NCBI RefSeq assembly: GCF_963669205.1
Contig: NZ_OY769915.1
Location: 1,028,001 to 1,092,000, forward strand
Direction: 5' to 3'
Length of the DNA stretch: 64,000 nt
From: an uncultured Roseibium sp.
Lineage (GTDB): Bacteria > Pseudomonadota > Alphaproteobacteria > Rhizobiales > Stappiaceae
In this document: positions 31,335 through 39,011 of the stretch, in pieces
Position numbering within the stretch: the stretch's first letter is position 1
Layout of the letters: each line of letters begins with the position of its first letter
Position numbers and translations under genes: made by a program
The notes under the pieces: model-generated
What the model was told of the DNA's origin: nothing
Seen by the model: the letters and a program-made list of their open reading frames with translations, nothing else
Database searches by the model: none

Positions 31335-33809
31335 TCATTTGCCCCGCGGCTTCGCCCGCCTTGTTGCTTCTGCTTCCGTCGGATCGTCCGGCCAGGGATG
31401 CTTCGGATAGCGGCCCTTCATGTCGGCTTTCACATCCGCCCACGACCCTGCCCAGAAGCCGGGCAGGTCCTTGGTGACCTGGATGGGACGTTGCGCGGGA
31501 GAGAGCAGTTCCAGGATCAGCGGCAGCTTGCCGTCGCAGACGCTCGGGTGCTCCGTCAAACCGAAAAGTTCCTGGACACGGATCGAAAGGGTCGGCCCGG
31601 CCGCAGCGCCATAGTCGATCGGAACCTTGCTGCCGGTCGGAGCGCTGAAATGGGAGGGCGCAAGTGTGTCCAGTCTTGCCGAGGCATCATAGGGCAGAAG
31701 TCCGGCAAGCGCGTTTCCGAGGACCCCGGCATCGACGGCGCCGATCGCCGTCAGCCCAGACAGATACGGTTGCAGCCAGTCTTCAAGCGTTTTCAGAAGA
31801 TGCGGGTCACCGAGTTCGGGAAGATCGGCCGCGCCGTTGTCCCGCGCGTAGGCAACCCGTTTGCGCAGGCGGTTCTGTTCCTTGCTCCAGGGCAGCCGGG
31901 CAATGCCGCGCCGGCGGATCTCCTTCACGAGAGCTTTTTCGACGGCTTGAGGTGAAGCGGATTTTATCGCGGCCGTCTGCAGTTCCACTGCCTTGTAGCG
32001 GGTGACGCGCTGGGCCTTGAGCGCGCCGTCGGGCGTCAGCTGAACATCGTCTTCCTCGACAATGTCTCCGGCAAAAAGAGCCTCGATCTCCTCTTTCGAG
32101 ATTGGCGCGCACAGTTGAATGCGGCCATTGGCGGCCTTGCCCTGAATATCCGCGACGACGAGGAACCGTTCCCCGGCAAGGGCGTGTTCCGGCTCAAGCT
32201 CCGCACCGCGACCGTTGGCAAGGCGGAAACGGCCGGTCTGCCCGCGTGCCTGCGCAACCCGGTCCGGATAGGCGAGCGCAAGCAAAAGCCCCGCGCTCTC
32301 GATGTCGGTATCGGTGCCGTTGCCCCCGGCCTGTTTGAGCCACCTGGTAGCGAGGGCCCGGCCATCCTTCGCGCGCTGCCCCTTGTCATGGCGCAAGGCA
32401 CGCAGCCGCGCACGCAGGTCCGGATCGCGTCCACCGAGGCCCGGTTCGGAGAGGCACAATGCAACGAGCGCCGCCGTATATCCGAGCTGCTGCCCGATGC
32501 CCTCGATCACCATATGCGCGAGGCGCGGATGCAGGGGCAGCTTCGAAAGCGCCTTGCCCTCGCGCGTCAAGTGACCGGCCGCGTCGGTTGCGTGAAGATC
32601 CACCAGAAGGGATTTCGCCTCTTTCCAGGCGGCTGCCGGCGGCGGGTCCGCGAACGCAAGGCTTCCCGGCTCCAGGGTCCCCCAGGCTGCGAGATCCAGA
32701 ACGAGCCCGGTCAGATCGGCTTCCAGAATTTCCGGGGACTCGGCCGCGGCCAACGCCGCCGTCTGGGCTTCATCCCAGAGACGATAACAGACACCGGGTT
32801 CGGTTCTGCCCGCGCGTCCCCGCCGCTGGTTCGCGGACGCGCGCGACACGCGCACCGTTTCAAGACGCGTGAGGCCGGTCTGGGGTTCGTATCTGGGAAC
32901 GCGCGCGAGACCGCTGTCGATCACGACGCGGATGCCCTCGATCGTCAGCGACGTCTGCGCGATGGCGCTGGCGAGCACGATCTTGCAGGTCCCGCTTTCG
33001 GCTGGCCGGATTGCTTCGTCCTGCGCTCTTGCGTCCAGCCCGCCATAAAGTGGCGCGACGGTGCAATGTGCCGGGACCTTGCCGGCAAGAAGATCCGCGA
33101 CACGCCTGATTTCGCCCTGGCCGGGGAGAAAGACCAGCAGCGAACCCGTCTCGTTGTGCAAGGCCTGGTGAATGGCACGGACGATCTGCGGTTCGATCCT
33201 GGCCTTGGCGTCGCGGCCCAGATAGTGCGTTTCGACCGGGAAGCTCCGCCCCTTGCTTTCCAGAACGGGCGCGTTGCCGAGCAGCTCGGAAACGGAGGCA
33301 GCATCAAGCGTTGCCGACATCGGAAGAAGGCGCAGGTCTTCGCGAAGCGCCGCCTGCACATCCAGTGCCAGCGCCAATCCGAGGTCCCCGTCGAGCGAGC
33401 GTTCGTGAAACTCGTCGAACAGGATGGCCGCGATGCCGGTCAGTTCGGGGTCGTCGAGGATCAGCCGGGTGAACACACCTTCGGTGATCACCTCGATGCG
33501 GGTTCTGGAGCTGACTTTGGTTTCCATGCGGACCCGGTAGCCGACCGTGTCTCCCGGCCGTTCGCCAAGCTCGCCCGCCATCCGCCGTGCCGCCGCGCGT
33601 GCGGCAAGCCGGCGCGGCTCCAGAACCAGGATCTTCCCATCTTGGCGCCACGGCGCATCGAGCAGGGCCAGGGGAACGCGCGTCGTCTTGCCCGCGCCCG
33701 GTTCCGCCACCAGCACTGCGTTGGTTTTCTGTTCGAGCGTGTGCAGAAGCTGCGGTAGAACCGCGTCTATCGGAAGTGTGGACGAAAATGTGCGGGACAC
33801 GGCCATCAC
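31335..33809 (-). CDS. hrpB: ATP-dependent helicase HrpB
   Basis: An 824-residue superfamily 2 DEAH-box protein. Motif I is VAEPGAGKTTRVP (about residue 38), motif II DEFHERSLDGDLG (about 130), motif III SATLDA (about 165), and motif VI region QRRGRAGRTEPGVCYRLW (about 340). The long HrpB-specific C-terminal region (about 490-820) follows. HrpB proteins are RNA-helicase-like; their physiological role remains poorly defined in most bacteria. It stands 8 bp downstream of the glucokinase gene and is likely the last member of a mgsA-glk-hrpB unit. Confidence 0.92.
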   Translation of the reverse strand: MMAVSRTFSSTLPIDAVLPQLLHTLEQKTNAVLVAEPGAGKTTRVPLALLDAPWRQDGKILVLEPRRLAARAAARRMAGELGERPGDTVGYRVRMETKVSSRTRIEVITEGVFTRLILDDPELTGIAAILFDEFHERSLDGDLGLALALDVQAALREDLRLLPMSATLDAASVSELLGNAPVLESKGRSFPVETHYLGRDAKARIEPQIVRAIHQALHNETGSLLVFLPGQGEIRRVADLLAGKVPAHCTVAPLYGGLDARAQDEAIRPAESGTCKIVLASAIAQTSLTIEGIRVVIDSGLARVPRYEPQTGLTRLETVRVSRASANQRRGRAGRTEPGVCYRLWDEAQTAALAAAESPEILEADLTGLVLDLAAWGTLEPGSLAFADPPPAAAWKEAKSLLVDLHATDAAGHLTREGKALSKLPLHPRLAHMVIEGIGQQLGYTAALVALCLSEPGLGGRDPDLRARLRALRHDKGQRAKDGRALATRWLKQAGGNGTDTDIESAGLLLALAYPDRVAQARGQTGRFRLANGRGAELEPEHALAGERFLVVADIQGKAANGRIQLCAPISKEEIEALFAGDIVEEDDVQLTPDGALKAQRVTRYKAVELQTAAIKSASPQAVEKALVKEIRRRGIARLPWSKEQNRLRKRVAYARDNGAADLPELGDPHLLKTLEDWLQPYLSGLTAIGAVDAGVLGNALAGLLPYDASARLDTLAPSHFSAPTGSKVPIDYGAAAGPTLSIRVQELFGLTEHPSVCDGKLPLILELLSPAQRPIQVTKDLPGFWAGSWADVKADMKGRYPKHPWPDDPTEAEATRRAKPRGK

Positions 33810-33817
33810 CTAGCGCT

Positions 33818-34858
33818 CTAGGCTTCGGGTGACGCGCTGTCCGCTGTCCACTGCCGTCCCTGCATGTCGACCGCGAAGGCGTTTGGCTCGCGTGCGAAGG
33901 ACGCGAGCCCTTCAAGTGCCGGATCGGGATGGCGCACGATGAAGGTCGGTATCTTGCCCATGAGCGTTTCGTGCGGCGACTTGGCCTCGAACGCGGACCT
34001 GAAATCGCCATCGGTCAGAAATCGCGTGATGCGGGGTGTGATGCCTCCGGTCAGGTAGACACCACCGCGCGCAAGGACGGTGAGAGCGCAATCACCGGCA
34101 ACGCGTCCGAGGCTGCGCGCGAAGACGTTGAGTGTCTTGACCGCGACCGGGTCATTGTCTTCGGCTGCCTGCGTGATTGTGGCGGGCGTGTCGAAAGACC
34201 GTTCGGCGTTCATCCAGACGCCGACGGCCCGTGCCAGGCGCGGCAACCCCGTCCCGCTCAGAAGCTGTTCCGCGCCGATGCGCCCGCCGACCCGCTCGAT
34301 ATGCGGCCAGATCTGTACATCCTCTTCGCTCACCGGTCCGAGTTCGACATGTCCGCCTTCGCCGGGTACGGGAACCCAGGTTCCGGCCGCGAAGATCATT
34401 GCCGCTGCACCGAGCCCGGTTCCTGGACCGAGAACGAATTTGGCACTGTTTGCGCGGATGGCTCCGGTCCCGACCTGTTCGATATCGCTGCCGCTGTATC
34501 CCGGCAGGGCAAGCGCCTGCGCCTCGAAGTCATTGAGAACCACAACCTCTTCCAGTCCGAGATCGGCGATCATCTTCAGGGGTTCGATGACCCAGGCGGC
34601 GTTGGTCAGCGGGATGGCATCGCCGGTTACCGGGCCGGCAACGGCAATGATCGCTGTCCGGGGCCGCGCTTCGGCTTCCGGAAAGACGGCTGTACGGATG
34701 GCGGAGGAAATGTCCGGATGATCGGCCGTCGCCGTCTTTCCGCACATGTGTGTGGGCGCGTCACTCCGGTCGACAAGCGCGAAACGGGCATTGGTGCCGC
34801 CGATATCGGCAACGAGAACGGGATACGCGAAGGATTTGGAACCTGGCTTGCAATTCAT
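33818..34858 (-). CDS. glk: Glucokinase
   Basis: A 346-residue hexokinase-family sugar kinase of the bacterial Glk group (COG0837). Phosphate-1 motif LVADIGGTNARFALVD lies near residue 16, the sugar-binding catalytic Asp in LNDFEAQALAL near 106, a GPGTGLGAA adenosine-side loop near 145, and GEGGHVELGP near 165. It phosphorylates glucose with ATP. Its start overlaps the stop of the methylglyoxal synthase gene by 4 bp, so the two are translationally coupled. Confidence 0.92.
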   Translation of the reverse strand: MNCKPGSKSFAYPVLVADIGGTNARFALVDRSDAPTHMCGKTATADHPDISSAIRTAVFPEAEARPRTAIIAVAGPVTGDAIPLTNAAWVIEPLKMIADLGLEEVVVLNDFEAQALALPGYSGSDIEQVGTGAIRANSAKFVLGPGTGLGAAAMIFAAGTWVPVPGEGGHVELGPVSEEDVQIWPHIERVGGRIGAEQLLSGTGLPRLARAVGVWMNAERSFDTPATITQAAEDNDPVAVKTLNVFARSLGRVAGDCALTVLARGGVYLTGGITPRITRFLTDGDFRSAFEAKSPHETLMGKIPTFIVRHPDPALEGLASFAREPNAFAVDMQGRQWTADSASPEA

Positions 34859-35286
34859 GACTTGGACGTACCGACCTCAGGCGTATCGGATGTTGTCTGA
34901 AGGCCCTGCAGGCGCGCCGACCGGAGCAGGATGTCCGCCGTGGATTCGTTGAGCGCCATGGGAATGTCGTAGACCAGGGCCAGCCGCATCAGCGCCTTGA
35001 CATCAACGTCATGCGGCATCGGGGAAAGGGGATCGACAAAGAAAAACAGGCCCTGCAGCTTCCCTTCCGCGATCATCGCGCCCAGCTGCTGGTCGCCGCC
35101 GAGAGGACCGCTCTTCAGGCGTTCGAGCCTGAGTTCCGGACAGGCCTCCAGCACGCGTCTGCCGGTCGTGCCGGTCCCGACCAGGTTGAACACCGCCAGC
35201 TTTTCGCGGTGGCGCAGGGCGAAGTCCACCATCGCATCCTTTTTTGCGTCATGCGCAACAAGGGCAAGTGTCGGCGTGGCTGGCAT
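34855..35286 (-). CDS. mgsA: Methylglyoxal synthase
   Basis: A 143-residue enzyme converting dihydroxyacetone phosphate to methylglyoxal and phosphate. Family blocks are all visible: ALVAHDAKKDAMVDF, VGTGTTGRRV, LKSGPLGGDQQLGAMIAEG (containing the catalytic Asp), and FFVDPLSPMPHDVDVKALMR. The start at 35286 (MPATPTLALVAHD) gives the family's usual length and has AGAGGAA upstream. Coupling to glucokinase suggests joint control of sugar entry and the methylglyoxal bypass, which relieves sugar-phosphate stress. The ATP-independent detoxification genes (glyoxalases) are not in the window. Confidence 0.94.
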   Translation of the reverse strand: MPATPTLALVAHDAKKDAMVDFALRHREKLAVFNLVGTGTTGRRVLEACPELRLERLKSGPLGGDQQLGAMIAEGKLQGLFFFVDPLSPMPHDVDVKALMRLALVYDIPMALNESTADILLRSARLQGLQTTSDTPEVGTSKS

Positions 35287-35412
35287 TCGGGTTCCTCTCG
35301 CGGCAAGACCGATGGGCGGCTTGGTTATTAGCCGCAAAGTGGGCTGCGCGCAAAGGGGGAGCCGCCAGAAGGTTGCGGAAAGGCGCGATTCCGGCGAAAA
35401 ATTTCGGGAGAC

Positions 35413-35443
35413 AAAAAAAGCCGCGCCCTCCATGGAGCGCGGC
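35413..35443 (-). terminator. Rho-independent terminator of the DUF1194 gene
   Basis: gccgcgc (35420-35426) and gcgcggc (35437-35443) form a 7-bp stem around a partly self-complementary ccatgg loop, followed on the minus strand by seven T residues. It lies 28 bp after the DUF1194 stop codon. Confidence 0.88.
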
Positions 35444-35470
35444 AGTCGATAGGGAGAAGACGTGGCTGGC

Positions 35471-36322
35471 TTAGTCGAAGAGGTTACACCGGACCGGTTC
35501 ACGCGCTGAAACGCGGCGGAAGTAGGGGTCGGGTTCCTTCAGATGCAGCCCGGCGATTTCCAGGACGAGCTTCATGCGAATGGCATCCGCGAACCCTTCC
35601 TTCGACCGGACGGGGATCGCAAAAGAGCCGGGACCGCCGATCACGCAGTCTTCGTAATAGTGATCGAGGTTCAGCATGGCCTGCCAGGAGTTCTTGTTGG
35701 TTTTCATCATCAGCGGCAGCCCGTTGATCGTCACGCCGGCGGCAACCATGCGGTCGCGCATTTCCGTTACGGAGCCACCCTGGTTGTTCGGGCCGTCTCC
35801 GGAAATGTCGATGACGCGGCGCAGCCCCATATACTGGTTGGTCTGTACCAGTTCGACGGATTTTTCGAGCGCCGACACGATTGAGGTGCGCTGCACCTGC
35901 CTGAGGGGTGCTTCGGCGATCTTGGACGCGAAATGCGAGGCGGTGGCCGCATCCTTCACGACGGTCCAGTCGGCGACGACGAAATGCTCGTCGACACCGC
36001 CCCATTCCATGTAGGTCACGGCGACGCGGCCGATCGGGCCGACCTGGATGGCATCGATGAACTCGCGCGAGGTCAGCGCTGCGACATAGCCCGCCCGCTG
36101 GATTTCCTGTTCTTCGGTGTCCATGGATTGAGAGATGTCAACCGCGAGTACGAGTTCCACGTCGACCTCGTTGGCCGGATCGTACGAGAGATTTGCGGTC
36201 GAAGGCATCGCCGGCCGGAGGTCCCGGGCTTCGGCGGGAAGGATAAGCAGCATGGCCGCTGCTGGAAGGGACAGCAGTTTCGCTACTGTCAGTGCACAGT
36301 CTTTTATTATGTCGAGACGCAT
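35471..36322 (-). CDS. Secreted DUF1194 (VWFA-like) protein
   Basis: A 283-residue exported protein. A Sec signal peptide (hydrophobic core about residues 10-28, likely cleavage AEA-RD) precedes a von Willebrand factor A-like domain: LVLAVDISQSMDTEEQE holds a MIDAS-type DxSxS motif and VIDISGDGPNNQGG its later metal-binding Asp. DUF1194 proteins occur widely in alphaproteobacteria, with unknown function; a metal-dependent ligand-binding role in the periplasm is inferred. The ATG at 36322 follows AAGGAG, so it is preferred to an in-frame start 39 bp upstream. Monocistronic with its own terminator. Confidence 0.85.
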   Translation of the reverse strand: MRLDIIKDCALTVAKLLSLPAAAMLLILPAEARDLRPAMPSTANLSYDPANEVDVELVLAVDISQSMDTEEQEIQRAGYVAALTSREFIDAIQVGPIGRVAVTYMEWGGVDEHFVVADWTVVKDAATASHFASKIAEAPLRQVQRTSIVSALEKSVELVQTNQYMGLRRVIDISGDGPNNQGGSVTEMRDRMVAAGVTINGLPLMMKTNKNSWQAMLNLDHYYEDCVIGGPGSFAIPVRSKEGFADAIRMKLVLEIAGLHLKEPDPYFRRVSAREPVRCNLFD

Positions 36323-36596
36323 TGTTTTCTCCTTATTCCGGCCTTTCGACCGCGGTGCCACGTCTCCCCAGTGTTATTTTGTTGTTCTGTTACTCGTCTT
36401 TACAGTCCTTGTGATTCTTGCGAATGCGTACGAATCGCCTTGGGTTTGTTTCAGGATTTACTTAGCAAGCTACGTGCCAAATCTAGCTGAAATCAAATTA
36501 ACTGGCAAAATCAAATGTGCACGGAGTGCGTATATTCCACAGATAGGAACTTTCTGCCGGATTGCTAGGCAGATTTTGCCGGGTGTCGTCACGTTT

Positions 36597-36635
36597 CCGG
36601 CATCAGGCGGCAAAAACTGCCGGGCCGGATTTTTT
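36597..36635 (+). terminator. Terminator-like hairpin upstream of the nucleoside-locus regulator
   Basis: Arms ccggc (36597-36601) with gccgg (36624-36628), plus inner arms cggca (36608-36612) with tgccg (36618-36622), end in attttttg. There is no + strand gene upstream to terminate. Confidence 0.5.
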
Positions 36636-36655
36636 GGGCTAAGCTGTGTGAATGC

Positions 36656-36696
36656 CCCGAAATGAAGCAGACTGCTTAAAATTCGGGAGCTTTTTT
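36656..36696 (+). terminator. Second terminator-like hairpin upstream of the nucleoside-locus regulator
   Basis: cccgaa (36656-36661) pairs with ttcggg (36682-36687), enclosing aagca (36665-36669) with tgctt (36673-36677). The hairpin is followed by agc and six T residues (36691-36696). It ends either a small RNA or the leader of the downstream regulator gene. Confidence 0.6.
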
Positions 36697-36871
36697 GGTT
36701 GACGAACCTACGCTCACTGGTCATGATCTGAATAAATTCTCACTAGGTGAAGAATTTTTCGGTGTCATCTGAAAAATCGCACCGGATGAAAACAAGGGCC
36801 CGTTGAAAGGGCCGGATTCGTTGGCGGGTTCGGAGCAATTGTGATCCGGCCGTGGGAAGGTGTCGACGTAT

Positions 36872-37855
36872 ATGCAGGCGCACGAAGACGACTGGACATC
36901 ATACATGGCCATCCGGGCGGCATGGCTGTCATTCGTGGGCGGCCGCACGCAAGGAGAAATCGCCTCTCAGCTGGGCGTATCACCGGCCAAGGTGCATCGG
37001 CTGATCGCCCATGCCCAGAAGGCGGGTTACGTAAAGTTTCAGGTCGACGGCAGGCCGATGGAATGCCTGCAGCTGGAAAAAGAACTCTCGCGCTTCTTCG
37101 ATCTCACCAACTGCATCATTGCGCCCGATCTTGGCGGCGGCGATGATGAGGGGGTTCTGCGCGCGGTCGCCGTTTCGGCGTCGCAGTTCCTGACCGGATT
37201 GCTGTCCGGCCCGAGTGTCAAGCGTCTCGGTGTGGGCATGGGCCGCACCATGAAGGCGTCCGTCGAGGCCCTGCCCAAGACAGCGCGCCAGGATCTGGAA
37301 ATCATGTCCATCTGCGGCTCGCTGACACGCACGTTGGCCGCCAACCCCTACGACATCGTCCAGAGGATGCAGGAACGCACGGGCGGGATCGGCTATTATC
37401 TGCCCGTACCGTATTTTGCCGAAAATCCCGACGAAAAGGCCATGTTCCTGACCCAGCGCAGTGTCCAGGACCTGATGGCGCGCGCGCGTCAGTCCGATGC
37501 CTTTCTGATCGGCATCGGTTCGGTCGAGAACGAGGGTCACCTGGTCCAGCGCGGCATGATTTCAAAGCAGGAACAGGAACAATTGATGTCTTGCGGCGCC
37601 GTCTGTGATTTGATGGGCCGCTTTTTGACGATTGAAGGAAAACTGGCTCCCAATTCGCTCGGCGATTGCGCCGTGGGTCTGCACTTCGACGAAGTGCGCG
37701 GGCGCCGCGTCATTGCGCTGGTGGGTGGGCTGAGCAAGGTGGATGCAACCCTTGCCGCACTGCGCACCGGTGTCATTACCGACCTTGTCACGGACGAGAC
37801 CCTCGCGAGGGCTCTGAGTGCAAAGGCCGGATTGCAACTGGCACAGTCCGCATAA
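36872..37855 (+). CDS. SorC/DeoR-type sugar-binding transcriptional regulator
   Basis: A 327-residue regulator with an N-terminal helix-turn-helix (about residues 20-55, GEIASQLGVSPAKVHRLIAHAQ) and a C-terminal SorC-type sugar-phosphate-binding domain (about 60-325), which includes LGVGMGRTMKASVEALP and a late RRVIALVGGLSKVDA. Proteins of this family, such as the B. subtilis deoxyribonucleoside regulator DeoR, bind phosphorylated sugars. It heads the nucleoside uptake and catabolism locus, so a (deoxy)ribose-phosphate inducer is likely. I chose the ATG at 36872, with GGAAGG eleven bases upstream; a GTG at 36860 lies on the Shine-Dalgarno itself. Confidence 0.88.
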   Translation: MQAHEDDWTSYMAIRAAWLSFVGGRTQGEIASQLGVSPAKVHRLIAHAQKAGYVKFQVDGRPMECLQLEKELSRFFDLTNCIIAPDLGGGDDEGVLRAVAVSASQFLTGLLSGPSVKRLGVGMGRTMKASVEALPKTARQDLEIMSICGSLTRTLAANPYDIVQRMQERTGGIGYYLPVPYFAENPDEKAMFLTQRSVQDLMARARQSDAFLIGIGSVENEGHLVQRGMISKQEQEQLMSCGAVCDLMGRFLTIEGKLAPNSLGDCAVGLHFDEVRGRRVIALVGGLSKVDATLAALRTGVITDLVTDETLARALSAKAGLQLAQSA

Positions 37856-37911
37856 AGCGGCTGGGTCACGAGGGGAAACGGGTCTGACAGGAAAGCAGGC
37901 CCCCGCATGTC

Positions 37912-37927
37912 GGAGGACATAAACGTG
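37912..37927 (+). promoter_or_regulatory. Shine-Dalgarno that fixes a GTG start
   Basis: A perfect ggagg (37912-37916) lies eight bases before a GTG (37925-37927). An ATG at 37907 is in frame but sits upstream of and overlaps this ribosome-binding site, so the GTG, which directly precedes a signal peptide, is the real start of the first binding protein. Confidence 0.75.
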
Positions 37928-38923
37928 AAGAAGCTTCTAACCATCGGCACGGCTCTTGCCGGACTGGCCTTTACCGTCGCGACCGCAGCGGCTGACACCA
38001 AGCCGGCCGTGCTTTACGATCTCGGTGGACGGTTCGACAAGTCGTTCAACGAGGCTGCCTACACCGGTGCTGAGAAATTCAAGCAGGACTATGGCATCGA
38101 GTACCGCGATTTCGAGATCCAGAACGACAGCCAGCGTGAACAGGCCCTGCGCAACTTTGCCAAGCGCGGCATGAACCCGATCGTTGCCATCGGTTTTTCT
38201 CAGGCCAACGCGGTCGAAAAGGTCGCGGCGGAGTTCCCGGACACGCAATTCGCGATTGTCGATATGGTCGTCGACCTGCCCAACGTCCGCTCCATCCTCT
38301 TCAAGGAGCACGAAGGCTCCTACATCGTCGGTCTGCTGGCCGCCATGGCTTCCGAGACCGGCAAGGTCGGTTTTGTCGGCGGCATGGACATCCCGCTGAT
38401 CAGCAAGTTCGCCTGCGGCTACAAGCAGGGTGTGGCTGCCACCAACCCGGATGCCGAGGTGTTCGAGAACATGACCGGTACAACCGGCGCGGCCTGGAAC
38501 GACCCGGTCAAGGGCGGTGAGTTGGCCAAGTCGCAGTTCGACCGCGGCGCGGACGTCGTCTATCACGCGGCCGGCGGCACCGGCATCGGTGTTCTGCAGG
38601 CAGCGGCCGACGCCGGCAAGCTGGGTATCGGCGTCGACAGCAACCAGAACGGCCTGCATCCCGGCTCCGTCCTGACCTCTATGTTAAAGCGCGTTGACAT
38701 CGCCGTTTACCAGGCGTTCGAAGACGCGGAAAACGACAGCTGGTCCTCCGGTTTTGAAGTCCTCGGCCTCAAGGAAGGTGGTGTCGACTGGGCGCTGGAC
38801 GACAACAATGCGGAACTCGTGAACGACGAGATGAAAGCCGCCGTCGAGCAGGCGAGCCAGCAGATCATCTCCGGTGAAATCGTCGTCCACGACTACATGT
38901 CCGACGAATCCTGCCCGAACTGA
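37925..38923 (+). CDS. BMP-family ABC transporter substrate-binding protein 1 (nucleoside-type)
   Basis: A 332-residue periplasmic binding protein of the PnrA/BMP family. A Sec signal peptide (MKKLLTIGTALAGLAFTVA, likely cleavage AAA-DT) precedes the family blocks GGRFDKSFNEAAYTGAEKF, IGFSQANAVEKVA, GFVGGMDIPLISKFACGYKQG and GVDSNQNGLHPGSVLTSM. PnrA-type proteins bind purine nucleosides, with some binding pyrimidine nucleosides. The adjacent nucleoside enzymes support the same substrate class. No lipobox Cys, so it is soluble periplasmic. A second paralogue follows 88 bp downstream. Confidence 0.9.
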   Translation: MKKLLTIGTALAGLAFTVATAAADTKPAVLYDLGGRFDKSFNEAAYTGAEKFKQDYGIEYRDFEIQNDSQREQALRNFAKRGMNPIVAIGFSQANAVEKVAAEFPDTQFAIVDMVVDLPNVRSILFKEHEGSYIVGLLAAMASETGKVGFVGGMDIPLISKFACGYKQGVAATNPDAEVFENMTGTTGAAWNDPVKGGELAKSQFDRGADVVYHAAGGTGIGVLQAAADAGKLGIGVDSNQNGLHPGSVLTSMLKRVDIAVYQAFEDAENDSWSSGFEVLGLKEGGVDWALDDNNAELVNDEMKAAVEQASQQIISGEIVVHDYMSDESCPN

Positions 38924-38939
38924 GGGTTCTCGAAAATCT

Positions 38940-38964
38940 GCCTCCGCGCCGGGTGCGCGGAGGC
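38940..38964 (+). other. Intercistronic hairpin between the two binding-protein genes
   Basis: gcctccgcgc (38940-38949) and gcgcggaggc (38955-38964) form a perfect 10-bp stem with a 5-base loop. No T tract follows, so it is not a standard terminator. Such hairpins after a binding-protein gene commonly protect the upstream mRNA from 3' exonucleases, giving excess binding protein. Confidence 0.75.
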
Positions 38965-39011
38965 ATCCACCTGATATCACCTGCCGCCCAAACGTTCTGC
39001 CGGGGGATCGG

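Larger units (their letters stand above)
36323..36871. other. Long intergenic region between DUF1194 and the SorC-type regulator
   Basis: This 549-bp, comparatively AT-rich stretch separates divergent genes and must hold the promoters of both. Its most notable content is two terminator-like hairpins on the + strand (36597-36635 and 36656-36696), listed separately. Open frames here lack codon bias or recognisable homology, so I see no protein gene. Confidence 0.5.

Noticed and set aside
32115..33758. 547-codon + strand open frame opposite hrpB
   Set aside because: HrpB motifs I, II, III and VI are all on the minus strand; the + frame is a compositional shadow.
36135..36665. Possible + strand gene starting antisense to DUF1194 and ending before the hairpins
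   Set aside because: Ser/Thr-rich shadow of DUF1194 for the first half, then rare-codon, AT-rich sequence without a ribosome-binding site. I kept the hairpins as candidates but not this protein.
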